Shown: positions 8,741 through 16,437 of the stretch, one piece after another
Layout: every line of letters begins with the position of its first letter
How positions within the stretch are numbered: the first letter of the stretch is position 1
Assembly (NCBI RefSeq): GCF_001718195.1
Contig: NZ_MCNV01000001.1
Span: 1 to 64,000, forward strand
DNA: 64,000 nucleotides
From: Paraburkholderia nodosa
Lineage (GTDB): Bacteria > Pseudomonadota > Gammaproteobacteria > Burkholderiales > Burkholderiaceae
Reading direction: 5' to 3'
The notes under the pieces: generated by a model
Databases searched by the model: none
Told to the model about the DNA's origin: nothing
Seen by the model: only the letters and a program-made list of their open reading frames with translations
Position numbers and translations under genes: made by a program

Positions 8741-9757
8741 TCATTGACGACTCCCGGGAACCGGCGCATCTGGGACGATCAGCCCTTCCTGGCCAAGCGC
8801 GCCCCAGAAGTCCGCCGGCACGGGTTGTTCGAGCCACGTGATGTTCTGCTGCAGCTGCGAAACACTACGCGCACCGATCACGCAGGAAACGACAGCGTCA
8901 TGCGCGAATGGAAACTGCAGCGCCGCCGCAGGAAGTGGAACATTGAAGCGCTCACATAGAGCGGAAAGGCGACGCACCTTCCCGACGACTTCGGCTGGCG
9001 CATCCGAATAGTTGAACTTGCCGTTGCCAGCGAGTACGCCGGAATTGAATACCCCGCCCACGACGACGCCTGTGCCAACGCGGGCGCAGCGATCGAGCAG
9101 CGGCTCCAGCGCGCCCTGTTCGAGCAGGGTGTACCGGCCGGCCAGCAGAATGACGTCGAGCGGCGCTTCGTTCAAAGCATCAACGGCGACTTCCCACTCG
9201 TTGACGCCAAGGCCGACTGCGCGGACTTCGCCGCCTGCGCGTAGCTCCTCGAGCGCGCGAAACCCACCGCCGGCCGTAAGTTGGCTCCAGTAGTGCGTAT
9301 GTCGATCGCCGTGAGTCAGACTGCCGATGTCATGGACATACAGGATATCGATTTGCGCGAGGCCGAGGCGTTGCTGGCTGTCTTCGTACGAGCGCATGAT
9401 GCCCTCGTAGCTGTAGTCAAACACGGGACGAAACGGCAGCGGTTCGGCCCAGCCATCGTCACCGGGCTCGACACCGCCATCGGGGCGCATCAAACGGCCC
9501 ACTTTCGTGCTCAATGTGAAAGCGTTGCGCTGACGCGCCGCGAGTGCCTGCCCGACGCGCCGTTCGGAGAGTGTATAGCCGTAATACGGCGCGGTATCGA
9601 AGTAGCGTAGGCCTGCGGACCAGGCGGCGTCGACCAATGCGTAGGCATCGGTGGCCGGCATGGCACGGTAGAGCCCGCCAAGCTGGGAGCAGCCAAGGCC
9701 AAGCCTGGTCAGTTCGAGGCCGCTGCGCGGTAAGGCGCGTTTTTCGGAAGCGTTCAT
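8741..9757 (-). CDS. Aldo/keto reductase, L-galactose/L-fucose (D-threo-aldose) 1-dehydrogenase-like
   Basis: A 338-residue aldo/keto reductase with a TIM-barrel layout. The catalytic tetrad is visible as Asp and Tyr in YFDTAPYYG, Lys in STKVGR and His in LYVHD. The best family fit is the D-threo-aldose 1-dehydrogenase (L-fucose dehydrogenase)/L-galactose dehydrogenase group, which oxidises L-fucose, L-galactose or D-arabinose at C1 to the lactone with NAD(P). It sits between the sugar importer and the LgoD-like gene, in the right place for the first cytoplasmic oxidation step. No lactonase is visible nearby; spontaneous or unlinked hydrolysis would be needed. The 114 bases to the next gene hold nothing recognisable. 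Confidence 0.75.
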   Translation of the reverse strand: MNASEKRALPRSGLELTRLGLGCSQLGGLYRAMPATDAYALVDAAWSAGLRYFDTAPYYGYTLSERRVGQALAARQRNAFTLSTKVGRLMRPDGGVEPGDDGWAEPLPFRPVFDYSYEGIMRSYEDSQQRLGLAQIDILYVHDIGSLTHGDRHTHYWSQLTAGGGFRALEELRAGGEVRAVGLGVNEWEVAVDALNEAPLDVILLAGRYTLLEQGALEPLLDRCARVGTGVVVGGVFNSGVLAGNGKFNYSDAPAEVVGKVRRLSALCERFNVPLPAAALQFPFAHDAVVSCVIGARSVSQLQQNITWLEQPVPADFWGALGQEGLIVPDAPVPGSRQ

Positions 9758-9839
9758 AAACCGGGGAGGCAGGTGTCAGGGGAATACCGTGAAGGCTCCC
9801 TGCGACGGGCCAAATGGCTTCGTCGCAGATCGGCCACCA

Positions 9840-10787
9840 TCAGTAGAGGACGTTCTTCGCTTCCTGAGAGTCGAGGTTCGGTTTGTCGACCATGACGACA
9901 CCGGTATCGACCAGCTTCGCGACAGGCTTGTGTTCGATGACGCCGACCACCGTCTGGATTCCCTTGTTCCCCATCTGCCACGACCCCTGAACGGCAATCG
10001 CCTGGATGGTGCCGTCGCGAACGAAGCCTTGCAGATCCTCATTGCCATCGAAACCGACCGCCACCAGCTTGCCAGCCTTGCCTGCCTGCTTGAGCGCGCG
10101 TCCCATGCCGACCGCGGTCGGTTCGTTCGCGCCGAAGATGCCCTTCAGATCCGGATTCGCGGACAGCACATCGGTCGTCTGGTTCAGCGCTGTCGCCATC
10201 TGCGACTGCGAGTAGTAAGGTCCGACAATCTGCAGCTTCGAATGGGCCGCGATGTATCTACGGAAGCCGCCTACCCGGCCAACTTCCGATCCGGCGCCGG
10301 GCACGTACGACATGACTGCAATTTTGCCCGTCTGTCCTACGCGAGCGATCAATGCCTGGGCACATAGTTCGCCCGCCTTCTCGTTGTCGGTCGAGAGGAA
10401 CGATTGGTAATACGGTTTGCCTGAGTCCGAGATTGCCGAGTCGATCAGCACCACCGGGATATGTGCTTCCCAGGCTTTCTTGATGGCAGGCACGAGAGCG
10501 TCAGGATCGGAAGGCGCCAGCACGATACCTGCCACGTGCCGGTTGACCGCGTTCTCGACCATGTTTACCTCGTCGGCGATGTCCGACTCGGCGGCCGGCC
10601 CCTGGAAGGTCATCGTATAGCCCTTCGTTTCGGCAAGCGCCGCGTTCGCACCCTTCTGCACGTTCTGCCAGTAGTTCGAGTTGACCGTCTTGACGATCAC
10701 GGCGATCTCGCCGCCTGCAGCATATGCGCCGGTACTGAACGCTGCACACAACATCGCCGATACCGTCAGCAGGGAAAGCTTTCGCAT
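9840..10787 (-). CDS. Periplasmic sugar-binding protein of a ribose-type ABC importer
   Basis: A 315-residue secreted protein: signal peptide MRKLSLLTVSAMLCAAFSTG ending AYAA, then a Peripla_BP_4 (RbsB-like) fold starting EIAVIVKTVNSNYWQNVQKG, with GIVLAPSDPDALVPAI, VVLIDS and the hinge-region GIFGANEPTAVGMGRAL and VAVGFDGNEDL. It binds the transported sugar in the periplasm and delivers it to the permease encoded next. It lies last among the importer genes (ATPase, permease, binding protein), 53 bases after the permease stop. The ligand is not readable from the sequence; the downstream enzymes suggest an L-sugar or its acid. Confidence 0.85.
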   Translation of the reverse strand: MRKLSLLTVSAMLCAAFSTGAYAAGGEIAVIVKTVNSNYWQNVQKGANAALAETKGYTMTFQGPAAESDIADEVNMVENAVNRHVAGIVLAPSDPDALVPAIKKAWEAHIPVVLIDSAISDSGKPYYQSFLSTDNEKAGELCAQALIARVGQTGKIAVMSYVPGAGSEVGRVGGFRRYIAAHSKLQIVGPYYSQSQMATALNQTTDVLSANPDLKGIFGANEPTAVGMGRALKQAGKAGKLVAVGFDGNEDLQGFVRDGTIQAIAVQGSWQMGNKGIQTVVGVIEHKPVAKLVDTGVVMVDKPNLDSQEAKNVLY

Positions 10788-10840
10788 GTCTCGCTCCTCT
10801 CTTGTGGTTGAACTTCGTATGGTGGTTGAACTACGTGTGA

Positions 10841-11872
10841 TTACCGCTTGCGATTTCGCAACTGGTCGATCCAGACAGTGCCGAGAATGACGACGCCGAT
10901 GATGATCTGCTGGATGAAACTCGATACGCCGTTCATGTTGAGTCCGTTGCGCAGGACACCGATGACGAACGACCCGATTGCCGTTCCCGAGATCGTCCCC
11001 ACACCGCCCATCAGCGAAGTGCCGCCGATGACCGAACTGGCAATCGCGTCGAGCTCATACATGACACCCTCGTTGGGTTGCCCGGTGACGAGTCGGGACA
11101 TCAACACACAGCCCGTCACCCCAGCCATGGCGCCGGAGAGGACGTACGTGAAAAGCGTCACGCCTTGAACGTTCACGCCGGAAAGCCGCGCTGCTTCCGC
11201 GTTCGAGCCCACCGCGTATATGTGGCGGCCAAGCGAGGTCTTTGACAGCAACACCGAGACTGCGACGAACAGGACGATCATGATGACGACTGGATAAGGG
11301 ATACCCGGAAACGTTGTGTCCGGAAATCCGTCTGCGCCAATATGGGAGACGCGAAACAGCGCCCCGTTTCCGAGTGCTCCAAACGCGTCGCCCAGATCTG
11401 AAACCGGGCGCGCGCCGGTGATCTGCAGCGCCAGACCCCGCGCGACGAGCATCATGCCCAGTGTCGCAATGAACGGCGGCAACCCCATACGTGTCACGCA
11501 GATTCCGTTGACGGTCCCGCACAGCGCGCCGACCAGTACCCCGCACAGCATCGCAACCGGCACGGGCGCGCCAGACTTTGTCAGTAGTGCTGCGGAAACT
11601 CCCGCGAGCGCAAGAACGGAGCCGACCGAGAGGTCGATGCCGCCGGTGATGATGACACACGTAGCCGCAACGCCGAGGTAGGCGATGGACGTCACCTGCA
11701 GGCAGACGGTCATCAGATTGCCGACCGAGAAGAATGCCGAACTCGTTACAGAAAATGCCGCCAGGAGCACGATCAGGCTGCCCAATGCAGCAAACTTCTG
11801 GATAAGGTCGCGGCGCCGTTGCTGGGCGGTCTGCCTCGCGGCCTGGGTCGAGTCTGATGTCATTTCAAGCAT
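10841..11872 (-). CDS. Ribose-type ABC transporter permease
   Basis: A 343-residue inner membrane protein of the BPD_transp_2 (RbsC) family with about eight to ten hydrophobic segments, including the family stretches GGIDLSVGSVLAL, GTVNGICVTRMGLPPFIATLG and YAVGSNAEAARLSGVNV (the cytoplasmic loop that contacts the ATPase). Its first ATG (11872) overlaps the end of the ATPase gene by eight bases; a second in-frame ATG at 11863, directly after the ATPase stop, is an equally good start. It forms the sugar channel of the importer. Confidence 0.87.
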   Translation of the reverse strand: MLEMTSDSTQAARQTAQQRRRDLIQKFAALGSLIVLLAAFSVTSSAFFSVGNLMTVCLQVTSIAYLGVAATCVIITGGIDLSVGSVLALAGVSAALLTKSGAPVPVAMLCGVLVGALCGTVNGICVTRMGLPPFIATLGMMLVARGLALQITGARPVSDLGDAFGALGNGALFRVSHIGADGFPDTTFPGIPYPVVIMIVLFVAVSVLLSKTSLGRHIYAVGSNAEAARLSGVNVQGVTLFTYVLSGAMAGVTGCVLMSRLVTGQPNEGVMYELDAIASSVIGGTSLMGGVGTISGTAIGSFVIGVLRNGLNMNGVSSFIQQIIIGVVILGTVWIDQLRNRKR

Positions 11873-13415
11873 GGGTGCGCCCCGAAGCGTAGTGCATGAT
11901 TTCCTCCTGACTGGTATGTGCGGTATTGAGAACCGCAGTCATGCAGCCCTCATGGAAGACGGCAATCCGATCCGTCATGCCGAGCAGTTCGGGCAACTCG
12001 GAACTGATCAGCACGACCCCGACGCCCTCTGCGGCAAGCCGGTCCATCAACCCGTAAATGGCGAACTTCGCGCCAACGTCGATACCGCGTGTCGGCTCGT
12101 CGAAAAAGAGGATCTTTGAGCCACGATAGAGCCACTTGCCGATCACGACCTTTTGCTGGTTGCCGCCGGAAAGATTGCGCACGATCTGATTGACCGATGG
12201 TGTCCGGATCGCCAGTTCCTTGACGTATCGTTCGGCGACCTGGTGTTCCTCCCGAAAGCGCAGGAAGCCCGTGCGTGACGCAATGGCGCGCACATTTGCC
12301 AGCGTGATGTTCGCGGCAACCGGCATCATCAGGGCGAGGCCCTCCCTCTTCCGGTCTTCGGACAGATAGGCGAGCCCGTGCCGGATGGCCTCTCTCGGTG
12401 AGCGGATGCTCACCGGCTGACCATGAAGCGTGATCGTTCCACTATCCAGCCTGTCAGCGCCGAAGATTGCGCGCGCAACCTCGGTGCGGCCAGCGCCCAT
12501 GAGGCCGGAAAATCCGAGAATCTCGCCTCTGCGCAGCTCGAAAGAAACAGGGCCGAACACACCGTTGCGGTGCAGATCCTTCACGCTCAGCAGCACCTCT
12601 TCGGCAGGAGAAGATTGTCTGGCCGGATAGGCGTCCTCGAGCGAGCGACCGACCATGCGCGCAACGATATCGTTGACGCTCAGCGCAGCGAAGTCATCGG
12701 TCGAGATGTGGCGGCCATCGCGCAGAACCGTGACGCGATCGACAATGTGCGCCATCTCGTCGAGCCGATGCGAGATGTAGAGAATCGCCACGCCTTCGGC
12801 GCGCAGTTCCTTGATGATCCGGAAAAGCTGGACTGTTTCCGATTCCGTGAGGGACGACGTGGGCTCGTCCATGATCAGTACCTGAGCGTTGAGCGAAAGC
12901 GCCTTGGCGATTTCGACCATCTGCTGCTGCGCGATCGAGAGCGTCCCGACCAGCGTCGTGGGCGCCACATCCAGCCCGATGCGTGCAAGACAACGCGTTG
13001 CATCCGCGTTGAGCCTGCGCGTGTCGACGAAGGGCCCGCGTTTAGGCTCCCGCGCCAGATAGAGGTTTTCCGCCACGCTCAGATGCGGCACCAGGTTCAG
13101 TTCCTGATGGATGATCGCGATGCCTGCGGTCTGCGCTTCGGAAGTCGAGAGGAACTGCACGGCCTCGCCGCGATAGCGGATCAGACCGACGTCCGGTCGG
13201 TATTGCCCGCTGATGATCTTCATCAACGTGGACTTGCCCGCCCCGTTTTCGCCGCAAATGGCGTGGACCTCTCCGCAGCGCAGATCGAGGTTGATGCCAT
13301 CGAGCGCGATCACACCCGGGAAGCGCTTTCCGATCCCTTCGAGGCGAAGGATCTCGTCATTCGGTGGCTTATGGAGTTCTGCATCCAGGCTGGGCAGCCC
13401 GTTGGGCGCGCTCAT
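11865..13415 (-). CDS. Ribose-type ABC transporter ATP-binding protein (two ATPase domains)
   Basis: A 516-residue RbsA/MglA-type protein with two tandem ATPase domains. Domain 1 has Walker A GENGAGKST, a degenerate signature LSIAQQQ and Walker B VLIMDEPTSSL; domain 2 has the degenerate Walker A usual for this family (GLMGAGRTEVA), the signature LSGGNQQK and Walker B ILFFDEPTRGID. It powers import through the neighbouring permease. It is the first gene of the locus on this strand; its start faces the divergent FadR-type regulator across about 230 bases holding a promoter and operator-like palindromes. Confidence 0.88.
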   Translation of the reverse strand: MSAPNGLPSLDAELHKPPNDEILRLEGIGKRFPGVIALDGINLDLRCGEVHAICGENGAGKSTLMKIISGQYRPDVGLIRYRGEAVQFLSTSEAQTAGIAIIHQELNLVPHLSVAENLYLAREPKRGPFVDTRRLNADATRCLARIGLDVAPTTLVGTLSIAQQQMVEIAKALSLNAQVLIMDEPTSSLTESETVQLFRIIKELRAEGVAILYISHRLDEMAHIVDRVTVLRDGRHISTDDFAALSVNDIVARMVGRSLEDAYPARQSSPAEEVLLSVKDLHRNGVFGPVSFELRRGEILGFSGLMGAGRTEVARAIFGADRLDSGTITLHGQPVSIRSPREAIRHGLAYLSEDRKREGLALMMPVAANITLANVRAIASRTGFLRFREEHQVAERYVKELAIRTPSVNQIVRNLSGGNQQKVVIGKWLYRGSKILFFDEPTRGIDVGAKFAIYGLMDRLAAEGVGVVLISSELPELLGMTDRIAVFHEGCMTAVLNTAHTSQEEIMHYASGRTHA

Positions 13416-13450
13416 CTCGTCTCCTTTGACACGGCCGACCTGGCTTCGCG

Positions 13451-13508
13451 CTGGTCAGTCCAATTGAGACGGATTAGACGGCAAACTCAGTTATTGGTCA
13501 AGCCAATA
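13451..13508. promoter_or_regulatory. Two operator-like sites resembling ExuR/UxuR boxes
   Basis: At 13492-13508 the palindrome TATTGG-TCAAG-CCAATA has perfect six-base arms and overlaps the -35 box of the importer promoter. At 13451-13464 CTGGTCAGTCCAAT is a second copy matching the first at 11 of 14 positions. The TTGGT...CCAA pattern recalls E. coli ExuR/UxuR boxes (ATTGGTATACCAAT), and those regulators belong to the same GntR/FadR subfamily as the protein encoded at 13647. I infer that this regulator represses the importer operon through these sites. Confidence 0.5.
13473..13501 (-). promoter_or_regulatory. Sigma-70-type promoter for the sugar importer operon
   Basis: Read on the minus strand, TTGACC (13501-13496) is followed by a 17-base spacer and TCTAAT (13478-13473). 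Each hexamer matches the consensus at five of six positions, and the spacing is ideal. It lies about 60 bases upstream of the ATPase start. The -35 box sits inside the palindrome described next. Confidence 0.6.
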
Positions 13509-13546
13509 TGATTTTTATTAACTGGCCTTACCCATAAGGAAAACCC

Positions 13547-13572
13547 TGGGACGGGCGCAAACGCTTGTCCCA
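13547..13572. repeat. Imperfect 26-base inverted repeat upstream of the FadR-type gene
   Basis: TGGGAC (13547-13552) pairs with GTCCCA (13567-13572), with an inner GCG-CAAA-CGC in the middle. It lies about 75 bases before the regulator start. It could be an additional operator or a leader hairpin; the sequence does not decide. Confidence 0.35.
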
Positions 13573-13646
13573 CGGTACTTCAGCCGAAATGCTAGACTCT
13601 ATGAGCCGTTCAACTTGTCGGCAACTGGCAGGCACCGAACCTCATC

Positions 13647-14372
13647 GTGAAATCAACCGAACCCAAGCGGCTTTACCAATCCATTGCTACCCAGATCCTC
13701 ACATTGATTCGTCAGGGTGAATTCCCGGCGGGCGAGCGCCTGCCGCCGGAGCGGGAACTCGCCATCAAGCTAGGCGTCTCGCGGCCCTCCCTACGTGAGG
13801 CGCTTATTGCGCTGGAGATCGGTGGAAAGGTCGAGATCCGTGTCGGATCCGGTGTCTACGTGCGTGAGACAGGTATCGATGATGAGAGCGCGGTGGGATC
13901 GCTCGGCGATAGCCCGTCCGAGTTGATGCAGGCGCGCGCTGCGATCGAAGGCAGCGTATCGGTGCTCGCCGCTGCGCGCATGACCGCCGCCACGCTCGAT
14001 CGCCTGCGCCGCTCAATCGAGCGGATGCGCAGACTTGCAGCAGCGGGCAAATCCCCCGTTGAAGCGGACCGGCAATTCCACATGCTGATCGCGGAGGCGG
14101 CTGGTAACTCCGTACTGAGTCGTTTCGTCGGCGAACTCTTCGATAGCCGCCACGATCCGATCGCGGCCGCCATGCGCGGTCATACGGAAAGTCCTCAAAC
14201 CTGGACCGAGGCAGTATGCGAGCACGAAGAAATCCTGAGGGCCCTGCAGGCCAGCGATCCCATCGCGGCGCAGACAGCGATGCGTGCTCATCTCAAGGCT
14301 TCCGGGGAGCGATGGATCAGCGGTGCGCTGAAAAAAGATTCCGGTACAGGGCAAGCAAGTGAAAATGCATGA
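13647..14372 (+). CDS. GntR/FadR-family transcriptional regulator of the sugar-acid locus
   Basis: A 241-residue regulator with an N-terminal winged helix-turn-helix (about residues 8-75: GEFPAGERLPPERELAIKLG, then VSRPSLREALIALE) and a C-terminal all-helical FCD effector domain (about 95-225, with ARAAIEGSVSVLAAARMT, the metal-ligand Asp/His region DRQFHMLIAEAAGN, and a later CEHEEILRAL His). The GTG at 13647 is used as start because no ATG fits the conserved beginning KRLYQSIATQIL. It is transcribed away from the importer/uxa operon, a standard arrangement for an ExuR/UxuR/LgoR-type repressor relieved by a sugar acid. L-galactonate or tagaturonate would be a natural effector, by inference. 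Confidence 0.85.
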   Translation: MKSTEPKRLYQSIATQILTLIRQGEFPAGERLPPERELAIKLGVSRPSLREALIALEIGGKVEIRVGSGVYVRETGIDDESAVGSLGDSPSELMQARAAIEGSVSVLAAARMTAATLDRLRRSIERMRRLAAAGKSPVEADRQFHMLIAEAAGNSVLSRFVGELFDSRHDPIAAAMRGHTESPQTWTEAVCEHEEILRALQASDPIAAQTAMRAHLKASGERWISGALKKDSGTGQASENA

Positions 14373-14612
14373 CGGGGCTCGGTACCCGCCAATTCGCTCG
14401 ACTGCTCGACTTCACGCTGAAGATCGTCTGCATTAAGGGGAACCTGCGCAATGCCGTCGGCACCTACGGTCTCGCCATGACGCATGGCGCTGTCGAATAT
14501 CGCGGAGGTCAATGACTCTTACGATCCGACGGGCAAATGTCGGTTCGTCAACCTCTGCCCAACCACCATCGAACGTTTCCTGAAGGGGCGCAGCCCGGTA
14601 TTCGAGTAATCC

Positions 14613-14672
14613 GCGACCGCGTTCGGCCACCGCCACGAAGGTGCGCAGAAGTTCGAGATCCAGATTTTTCAT
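14613..14672 (-). pseudogene. LysR-type regulator stub (first about 20 codons)
   Basis: The minus strand from 14672 reads MKNLDLELLRTFVAVAERG, the classical N-terminus of a LysR regulator, then departs from the family at once. Only the first helix is left. The surrounding 14373-14726 stretch contains no complete gene: unrecognised sequence follows the FadR-type stop, and a short region leads to the SsuB-type stop. A LysR gene here, next to sulfonate transport genes, could once have been an SsuR/CysB-like activator. Confidence 0.5.
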
Positions 14673-14726
14673 TGCAGCGATGTCGCGCCAGACGCGCGCG
14701 TACGTGTGAGCGGAGGAAACGGTTCT

Positions 14727-15512
14727 TCACCGCACCAATGTCTCCAGCCCCTCGAACAGGATCCTGCGCCATGCCGAGCGGGCCGTGTCCTCGCGCCGGC
14801 GCGGACGCGGGCCGCCCACTTCAAAAATGCGGCTGGCAGGTCGTGTCCGTGCTCCACCGGCAGGCTCCAGCAAGACGATCCGATCGGCCAGATGCAGCGC
14901 CTCGTCGATATCGTGCGTGACGACGAGCGCGGCCGTTCGATGGGCATCCACGATGGCGAGCAGCAGGTCCTGAAGGCGCATACGCGTCATTGCGTCGACG
15001 GCGCTGAATGGTTCGTCGAGCAACAGCAGCTGCGGCTGCGTGAACAGGCCGCGTGCAATCGCCACGCGCTGGGCCATGCCTCCCGAGAGATGCTTCGGCC
15101 AGAGCGCACCGTCTTCGGGACGCAAGCCGACCTCTTCGAGCAGCGACTGCGCGCGTGCGAGCACGTCGCCGCGAGCGCGCTGCGGAAAGCACACGTTATC
15201 GCCCACGCGCAGCCATGGCAACAAGCGCGGCTCCTGAAAGATCACGCCCGCGAGCGGCGACGGCCCGCGTTGCACTTCGCCGTTGTACGAGACGGTGCCC
15301 GCGTAGTCGCGATCCAGCCCCGCCGCAATGCGCAGCAGCGTACTCTTGCCGCAGCCGCTCGGGCCGAGCAGCGCCACGATCTCGCCGGGCGCGAGCGTGA
15401 GCCGCAGGCTGTCGAGAATCGGCCGCTCGCCGTAGCGCTTCTGGCGGATGTCGATATCGACGAGGGGCGGATACGTCTCGCGCGCCGTGCTGGTCAACGA
15501 AGCCGCCATCAT
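14727..15512 (-). CDS. Sulfonate-type ABC transporter ATP-binding protein (SsuB-like)
   Basis: A 261-residue single-domain ATPase of the nitrate/sulfonate/taurine group: Walker A LLGPSGCGKST, Q-loop GVIFQEPRLLPW (the LLPW form typical of SsuB/TauB), signature LSGGMAQRVAIARGL, Walker B LLLLDEPFSAVD and VVTHDIDEAL. Its ATG overlaps the permease stop as ATGA (15509-15512), so the frame upstream of this start is taken as non-coding. It energises uptake of an alkanesulfonate-like compound with the two genes before it. Confidence 0.85.
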   Translation of the reverse strand: MMAASLTSTARETYPPLVDIDIRQKRYGERPILDSLRLTLAPGEIVALLGPSGCGKSTLLRIAAGLDRDYAGTVSYNGEVQRGPSPLAGVIFQEPRLLPWLRVGDNVCFPQRARGDVLARAQSLLEEVGLRPEDGALWPKHLSGGMAQRVAIARGLFTQPQLLLLDEPFSAVDAMTRMRLQDLLLAIVDAHRTAALVVTHDIDEALHLADRIVLLEPAGGARTRPASRIFEVGGPRPRRREDTARSAWRRILFEGLETLVR

Positions 15513-16420
15513 GTGCGCGCTCCCTCGACACTCGTGTCGCGCCAGGACAGCACGTGTGCCTCGAGCGCCTTCATTGCGCTGTCGGTCAACTTGCCGAGCA
15601 ATCCCAGCAGGATGATGGCGCCAAACACGATATCGGGCCGGCCCGTCTCGCGCCCGTCGCTCAGGAGGTAGCCAAGCCCGCGCGTTGCGGCGATCAGCTC
15701 GGCCGCGACGACGAACATCCACGAGACCGCCAGCCCCGTGCGCAGCCCTGTGAAAATATGAGGCAGCGCGGCCGGGAGCAAAATGCGCACGAAGAAGCGC
15801 CACGAAGACAGCCGATAGACGGCACCGAGCTCGACGAGCTTGCGATCGACGTTTCGGACTCCAGAGAGCACGCTCAGATGCACCGGAAAGAATGCGCCAA
15901 TCGCGACCAGCGTAATTTTTGGCGCCTCATCGATGCCCATCCAGAGCAGCAGCACGGGCACCCACGCAAGCGACGGAATCGCACGCAGCGCCTGAAAACT
16001 CGGATCGAGCAATGCGTCGAGCCGGCGGCTCAAGCCCATCGCCGCGCCGACGATTACCGCGAACAGCGCACCGCACGCGAACCCGGCCGCCACGCGCGCC
16101 GTGCTCTGCACGATGTGCTTCAACAGGGTTGCGCCGCCGAGCTGCCAGAGCGCCTGCGCGATCTCCGAAGGCGCGGGCACGAGATTGTCCGGCAGCACCT
16201 GCGCACGCACGAGCACTTCCACGACAAGCAGGAAGGCGACCGGCAGCAGCAAGCCCGCCATGCGCCAGGCGCGCGGCGCACGCTCTTGCGGGGCACCCGC
16301 TTCCCGCACCGGCGCGCTGGTGCGTTGCGTGTCGCCATACGCGGGAGCCTCAGTCCTTCGCCCCGCCGTAACCTCACCGGACTGCGCCAGCGAGCGTGCT
16401 GCCGCTTCTTCCACTGCCAT
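15509..16420 (-). CDS. Sulfonate-type ABC transporter permease (SsuC-like)
   Basis: A 303-residue BPD_transp_1 permease with an N-terminal hydrophilic extension of about 50 residues, then six hydrophobic segments beginning MAGLLLPVAFLLVVEVLV. The ATPase-contact motif is visible in LVELGAVYRLSSWRFFVRILLP, and the C-terminal part has AAELIAATRGLGYLL, typical of SsuC/TauC. The start at 16420 is chosen for the purine-rich GGGCAGG upstream and the 17-base gap to the binding protein stop; the longer open frame runs antisense-like into that gene. It forms the inner membrane channel. Confidence 0.83.
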   Translation of the reverse strand: MAVEEAAARSLAQSGEVTAGRRTEAPAYGDTQRTSAPVREAGAPQERAPRAWRMAGLLLPVAFLLVVEVLVRAQVLPDNLVPAPSEIAQALWQLGGATLLKHIVQSTARVAAGFACGALFAVIVGAAMGLSRRLDALLDPSFQALRAIPSLAWVPVLLLWMGIDEAPKITLVAIGAFFPVHLSVLSGVRNVDRKLVELGAVYRLSSWRFFVRILLPAALPHIFTGLRTGLAVSWMFVVAAELIAATRGLGYLLSDGRETGRPDIVFGAIILLGLLGKLTDSAMKALEAHVLSWRDTSVEGART

Positions 16421-16437
16421 GTCAGCCTGCCCGGTTA

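Noticed and set aside
4355-14372. Interpretation of the locus as an L-fucose pathway
   Set aside because: The mutarotase and the aldo/keto reductase would fit, but L-fuconolactonase, L-fuconate dehydratase and the KDF-processing enzymes are absent, while LgoD-, UxaB- and UxaA-type genes are present.
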